From Eremophila alpestris peregrina (Eukaryota > Chordata > Aves > Passeriformes > Alaudidae), in contig WMCF01000008.1 of assembly GCA_009792885.1 (NCBI GenBank), forward strand, positions 19,581,578 to 19,645,577: a stretch of DNA of 64,000 bases. The letters are read 5' to 3'. The notes below the pieces were generated by a model. It had not been told where the DNA came from and ran no database searches. It saw only the letters and a program-made list of their open reading frames with translations. Below, one piece after another: positions 61,214 through 64,000 of the stretch (positions are counted from its first letter, which is position 1; the number at the start of each line of letters is the position of its first letter). Both the position numbers and the translations under genes were made by a program.

Positions 61214-64000
61214 GGTATCTTGTTATGTTCATGGCACAATCTTTACAGATCAGAATTTCTAATAGAACTAAGGTTTATTAGGATGTTTTGACAGTGCAAA
61301 CTACAGCAAAATTCCATTCTTATTGCTACACCTCATTTCATACCAAGAAAGCAAAAAAATGCAAATTGCAAATTGTTATTAGCTTGAACATGCCTACGGG
61401 TTAGACTGCAAGTTGGAGTTTGGATTAGGCTGTCATTTCTGACTTCTGCTTCAGTTGTTTCCTGATGTATTAATAGTATGCATAATAACATAGTAATAAT
61501 ATGCTTTTAAGTGTACAGCATATAGAAGAGCTCAATCTATCTGGATAAAGTCAATTTGCCTGGAGTACTGAGTCTCTTATGTTCTTTCTTGAAAGGAGCA
61601 AACTAAAATGAACATAATACCACTATTGTGGCTGCTGATTTCAAATATTATTAATTGATACCTCTGTGAAAACATGAAGCTTTAAAGAAACGGGACGTGT
61701 TCTAGTAATACACAAGGAACAAAAAGATGACCTACATGTACTTTGCTGTTATATTGGCAGCTGATAGGAACATCAGATGCCCACAAGTAAGCATGATAGT
61801 AAAGGATACAATCTTGGATTTGCCTTTTCTAACAGAACATGATTTCTCACAATCTCTTTCATGAGGAATAATATTAGTCAGTAGAGTCTGGGATCATCTG
61901 CTTTTACAGATAATTCACTTCCAAAGAAATGTTCCTGAGAGGCTGTGAGAGTCAGCTGAAGTCCTGATCGTCCAGGAGCATGCAGATCAGTGCATGGAAT
62001 ATTTCTACCATGAACATTAAGCTTTAGGAATTGATTCCCACCATTCTTTTTCAGCCCAGGATTTTTACTTACTGCTGCAGATGGAGCAAGGGATGGGAGA
62101 AACAAATCAGTCAAGACTGGTGATCAGATTCAATGCTAAATGTGATTTCCAGTACTACAAAAGTGCCAACAGCAGGTGGATGACCCCATGTTTCTCCTGT
62201 TCTCATCAGTTTCTCACTGTACCTCTAAATTGGGGAAGGAGCAGATTCTCTCAGGCTCCCTGGGCAAGGCTCAGGTGTGCCCCATCCCTGCCTGCTATGC
62301 CCTGCAGAGATGGAGCCTGGGTCTCCAAAGAAAGCTGCATCACTTTCCAGGAACTTCTTTGAACCTGGTGCTAGGGTGCTCAAACCCCTGCTTGCAGCAG
62401 CTGAGTTGCTGCAGATGATGTTCTCTTCATTGAACAGGCTGGGTCTCTTCCCTTCAGTCTTGACCTCTTCTCTTTTGTAAGAATTGATGCTGTCACTAGA
62501 CCTTTGTAGAGAGGGTTTGGGTTTGTTGTGCTATTTTACTGGGAGTCTCTATCAGGTTTTTGTGTGGTCCTGTCCAATATGGCATGCAGTTTAATGCCTC
62601 TGGAAGCTCAGGGACAAACAACCCTGATAGCTGAGAGAGAGGGTGTAGCTATCAAATTGCTTAGATTGTGTTTCCAAATTCAGGGCAGCATTCTTCCTGA
62701 ACACTGGGATCTGGAGGCTAAACTAAAGATACAGCTATCTTATCTTTTATAAAGGTGCTTTCTCCTTGGAAATTTCATTTTTGTTTTGTGCAAAGCCTAT
62801 CCCTGGCACCACCACTGGGAAAAGTGGTAATGCTAGGCATTGTCTTATTCTGCAGCTGCAGCATCTTTCATCAGATCATGAACAGGTTTTCTCCCAGTCA
62901 GGAAGGTAATTTGTCAGAGTTCCTATTTCACTTACCACTTTGCTGAGGCTAAAGCTATGCACACCACTGACAGAGTAAGCATCTATCTAACCTAGACAAA
63001 GCAAAGAAGACAGAATTTAGTGAAAAGTTCAGTTAATTTGTGGTGAACCTCGCTTTCGGTGTCAGGTATGTTCAGCCACCTGTAGGACTGGTTTATACAG
63101 AACTGCTGTTTCCTTAAAGCTTTTTGGTTTGGTTTGCATGTTACTTTCTAGACTTGGTCTTTAACTCGTGCTAGTTGAAACATTTTTATTTCCTAATAGA
63201 TCCCTTTACTAGAAAATTGCTACTCTATGTTCACATTGCAGTACTGGAGAGATTGTGTATTCTTGAATGTAACTGAAACTTACTGCTTTTTCTAAATAAG
63301 AGCCTGAGATTTTGGCTTGTGTAATCCATCCTTTATAGAGCATACTCTTAAGGTCATCTGTTTTCTTTATTTTATTAGTTTCTGATAATTGTAATATCTC
63401 ACAGAATGGAAAAAAGCAGGAGAAACTGGAGCTTGCCTACTTTTTGCATTTTGCTTGTACCTAGTAGCATAATCACAATCATTTTAATCAGTGCAGTGAA
63501 CTCCATATGGTTTTCCAGGAATATGGAATAGATCATTGAAGTTGCAACCTAATTTGTATAACTTTTGTTTTTTGTACCACTGGCACACAGGGAGGAGGAG
63601 GGAAAGGCTGGAAAACCGACTGTCTTAACTGAGATAAGAGAGAAACAGCTAGAAGTCTGTCTGCCTAATTAAGGTTCTCTAAAAGCAAGGAGCCTCGTGG
63701 CAGTAATTATTTTGCAGAGCTATAGTCACTCTGATTATATTTTTTTACTATTATTTGTATTTGTGTTTGCATTTTTCCTACATTCTCATACTAAGTTGTA
63801 AAATATATATAATATAAAAGATAAGATTTTCTCTGCCTAAGTCTCCTAATTATTCATGCTGTGGTTGCCTGAAGTGAATTGAGACATGATTCTTTACTAA
63901 GTTAAGTTGACTTGTGTGCAGAAGTTAGTGAGTCTATTTCATAGAAAATAGATCTCTCTTTATTTGCCTTCTTGCTTGCTTCTTTTTTCTCTGTGAAGAT

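Larger units (their letters stand above)
48976..64000 (+). other. CADPS2: CADPS2 intron, 5' portion (at least 15 kb, probably intron 6)
   Basis: It begins with gtaagc at 48976 and runs off the window. I found no exon for the continuation of the C2 domain (a Trp-Gly-Thr-Gln-Gly-Asp-Phe-like start is expected). Repeats are sparse: one CR1 tail (55011-55109), a perfect inverted repeat (57044-57089), a short TA run near 57559, an A/C-rich stretch at 51763-51799, and a 17-bp direct repeat at 61168-61213. The rest is unique AT-rich DNA, with a slightly GC-richer patch near 62030-62420 in which no gene is recognisable. Confidence 0.88.

Noticed and set aside
63575..63615. Possible next CADPS2 exon (tggcacacagggaggagg)
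   Set aside because: It superficially resembles the Trp-Gly-Thr-Gln-Gly start, but the frame reads Trp-His-Thr-Gly and does not continue as CADPS2. No proper acceptor precedes it.
1..64000. CRISPR array, operon, phage or other prokaryotic defence system
   Set aside because: The sequence is vertebrate intron and exon DNA; there are no regularly spaced repeats and no dense gene packing.

Overview
The window looks like vertebrate, and specifically bird, genomic DNA. It is AT-rich, has long introns, carries several CR1 LINE 3' fragments, and contains one solo LTR of a type I associate with songbird endogenous retroviruses. A bird, possibly a passerine, is an inference from repeat content. There is no prokaryotic gene organisation.

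The only protein-coding gene I can support is CADPS2 (calcium-dependent secretion activator 2, CAPS2) on the + strand. Four consecutive internal coding exons are present: 19844-20176 (333 bp), 42167-42247 (81 bp), 43829-44065 (237 bp) and 48854-48975 (122 bp). They join in frame into about 257 continuous residues, with GT-AG boundaries throughout. From my knowledge of the family they are probably exons 3 to 6. They encode the N-terminal linker of the protein and the beginning of its C2 domain. The first coding exons lie upstream of the window, and the rest of the C2 domain, the PH domain and the MUN/CAPS region lie downstream. About 98.8% of the window is intron.

Region by region: 1-19843 is the 3' part of a long upstream intron with one minus-strand CR1 (699-1253). 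20177-42166 is a 22-kb intron with a 106-120 bp tandem duplication, three CR1 fragments of different ages, and homopolymer tracts. 42248-43828 is a short intron with nothing notable. 44066-48853 holds a CR1 tail and a complete solo LTR (47043-47808) flanked by a 5-bp target duplication, about 1 kb before the last exon. 48976-64000 is the start of another long intron, with one CR1 tail and a perfect 20-bp inverted repeat.

No RNA gene, CRISPR array, operon or undescribed multi-gene system is visible. The observations most worth checking are: the first visible exon, which is frame-neutral and starts with a donor-like GTA; the near-perfect fold-back at 57044-57089; the solo LTR; and several small tandem duplications, one just upstream of an exon acceptor.
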